Assembly: GCA_041576815.1 (NCBI GenBank)
Contig: JBFGKE010000004.1
Coordinates: forward strand, 1-64,000
Length of the DNA: 64,000 nt
From: SG8-38 sp041576815
Lineage (GTDB): Bacteria > Myxococcota_A > Polyangia > Polyangiales > Houyiibacteriaceae
Direction of reading: 5' to 3'
The translations under genes were made by a program, and so were the position numbers. The notes beneath the pieces are model-generated. The model was not told the DNA's origin and did not search any database. It saw only the letters and a program-made list of their open reading frames with translations. Each line of letters opens with the position of its first letter. Positions within the stretch are counted from its first letter, which is position 1. Shown in pieces: positions 63,030 through 64,000 of this stretch.

Positions 63030-64000
63030 ATGAATTTCAAAGTTCTTATCAGCGTGATTTTCACGGTTGCCATCGCGGTTGGAGGCTGCAGCGAGGGCGG
63101 AGGCGATGGTGGCGGCGGCGGCTCGGCCGGGTCCGCGGGCTCCGGCGGCTCAGCCGGCAGCGGCGGCACCCCGATTGTGCCGAAGACGTGCGCCGACGTG
63201 CCGGAGGTCAGTGGCTACATCGTCGAAGGCGCCCCGCCGACGTCGAGTGACGACTGTATGATCACGCTCGACCCCACCGGGACCGATGACCACATCCAGA
63301 TCATCAACGCGCTGGTCGACAACACCTTCGGAGCAAGTGACGCGCTGTGCCTGACCGCCGGTACTTGGGACATGGGCGGCACGATCGGAATTACGGACGA
63401 TCCCGGCATGACGCTCAAGGGCATCGGTGCCTCGCCCGCGGATGTCGTGCTGGACTACGCCGACGAAAACGGTGATGGCCGCGGCACCAAAGGCATCAAC
63501 GTCGGCGTCGACAACGTCGCCATCGAGAACCTGTGGGTGAAGAACACCCGCGAGAACGGCGTCGAGCAGCGCGGCACCGACGGCTCGATCATGCGCAAGG
63601 TCATGGTGAGCTGGGACGACCGCTGCGCCCGACCGAATCCTCCGGCAAACTGCGATGCGGCCTGCAACAACACCGAGGCTTGCGGCGACCAGCGCCTCGT
63701 CTGTTCCACTCAGCTGGTCGGTGGAACCGAAGGCACCTGCGTCGGCAACATGACGCTGAACGGCGCCTACGGGATCTACCCCACCGACTGCTCGAACACG
63801 CTCGTCGAGTACAGCCAAGTCCAAGGCGCGTCCGACGCAGGCATCTACATCGGCAAGTGCACCGGCGGCTCGGTCGAGAACAACATCATTTACGAGAACG
63901 TCGCCGGGCTCGAGGTCGAAAACTGCGTGAGCGTCGATGCCTCGAACAACACCGCCTTCGACAACGTCGGCGGCGTATTTGCCCTTCAGCAGGATATCTC
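63030..64000 (+). CDS. lipoprotein with parallel beta-helix domain, cut by window end
   Basis: The first 323 residues of a longer lipoprotein. The signal ends in a lipobox AVGGC (Cys20), then a Gly/Ser-rich spacer (GGGDGGGGGSAGSAGSGG) leads to a right-handed beta-helix with PbH1-type turns: ADDxIQIINALVDN region, MTLKGIGASPADVVLD, VGVDNVAIENLWVKNT, SNTLVEYSQVQGASDAGIYIG, SVENNIIYENVAGLEVENC and VDASNNTAFDNVGGVF. A Cys-rich insert (CARPNPPANCDAACNNTEACG) occurs near residue 190. Such helices bind or cleave polysaccharides, but no lyase catalytic residues can be named. GGAGGAGGAGACGG precedes the ATG. The gene runs off the right edge. Confidence 0.87.
   Translation, partial: MNFKVLISVIFTVAIAVGGCSEGGGDGGGGGSAGSAGSGGSAGSGGTPIVPKTCADVPEVSGYIVEGAPPTSSDDCMITLDPTGTDDHIQIINALVDNTFGASDALCLTAGTWDMGGTIGITDDPGMTLKGIGASPADVVLDYADENGDGRGTKGINVGVDNVAIENLWVKNTRENGVEQRGTDGSIMRKVMVSWDDRCARPNPPANCDAACNNTEACGDQRLVCSTQLVGGTEGTCVGNMTLNGAYGIYPTDCSNTLVEYSQVQGASDAGIYIGKCTGGSVENNIIYENVAGLEVENCVSVDASNNTAFDNVGGVFALQQDI

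Overview
The window looks like chromosomal DNA from a high-GC member of the Myxococcota (old Deltaproteobacteria) or a close relative. The support is the style of the exported proteins: many lipoproteins with Gly/Ser- or Cys-rich stretches, DUF4215-type Cys repeats with a fibro-slime domain, Asp/Asn-rich DGxDNDGDG repeats, two C-termini resembling the MYXO-CTERM sorting signal, a polysaccharide-monooxygenase-like protein with an N-terminal His, and a GspE/AgmX-style surface lipoprotein. I see no rRNA, tRNA, CRISPR array, phage module or complete insertion sequence. Genes are dense, in short operons on both strands, and most of the window is ordinary single-copy chromosomal content.

Region by region. 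0-7 kb: a conserved hypothetical, an AftB/ArnT-type membrane glycosyltransferase, a beta-propeller plus di-haem cytochrome gene broken by one in-frame amber codon, an outer-membrane barrel and a membrane protein. 7-16 kb: two formylglycine-type sulfatases, a crotonyl-CoA carboxylase/reductase, a serine hydrolase lipoprotein and a copper-monooxygenase-like lipoprotein. 16-22.5 kb: Na/Pi cotransporter, sulfotransferase and an alkylsulfatase-like metallo-beta-lactamase-fold enzyme (one operon), facing an oxidoreductase/SDR pair. 22.5-29 kb: a fused sodium-solute symporter and GH30 glycosidase, a decayed FAD-dependent reductase, two tautomerase-fold proteins and a thiamine-diphosphate enzyme. 29-38 kb: M48 protease with a lipoprotein, glutamate dehydrogenase, a TRAP transporter operon, a DsbA-family protein, a Kazal/Kunitz lipoprotein and HtpX. 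38-44 kb: acyl-CoA catabolism (two acyl-CoA dehydrogenases, enoyl-CoA hydratase, AtuA). 44-51 kb: a fibro-slime lipoprotein, small membrane and haem proteins, a 2OG-type oxygenase, a monooxygenase-like protein and MetF. 51-64 kb: a Tat-exported amidohydrolase, a TMTC-like glycosyltransferase, a GH31 glycosidase, a six-bladed propeller protein, polyphosphate kinase, a TetR regulator and a beta-helix lipoprotein cut by the window end.

The genes suggest an aerobic heterotroph that attacks sulfated and glycosylated polymers outside the cell (sulfatases, GH30, GH31, monooxygenase-like protein), takes up products by sodium- and TRAP-type transporters, and oxidises branched or acyl-CoA substrates. 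The most unusual items are the symporter-GH30 fusion, a bacterial lipoprotein carrying a Kunitz domain with perfect cysteine spacing but Asp at P1, the amber codon inside the cytochrome gene, a metallo-beta-lactamase-fold enzyme with Gln in place of the first zinc His beside a sulfotransferase, and two kinds of short dispersed repeat between 51 and 55 kb.
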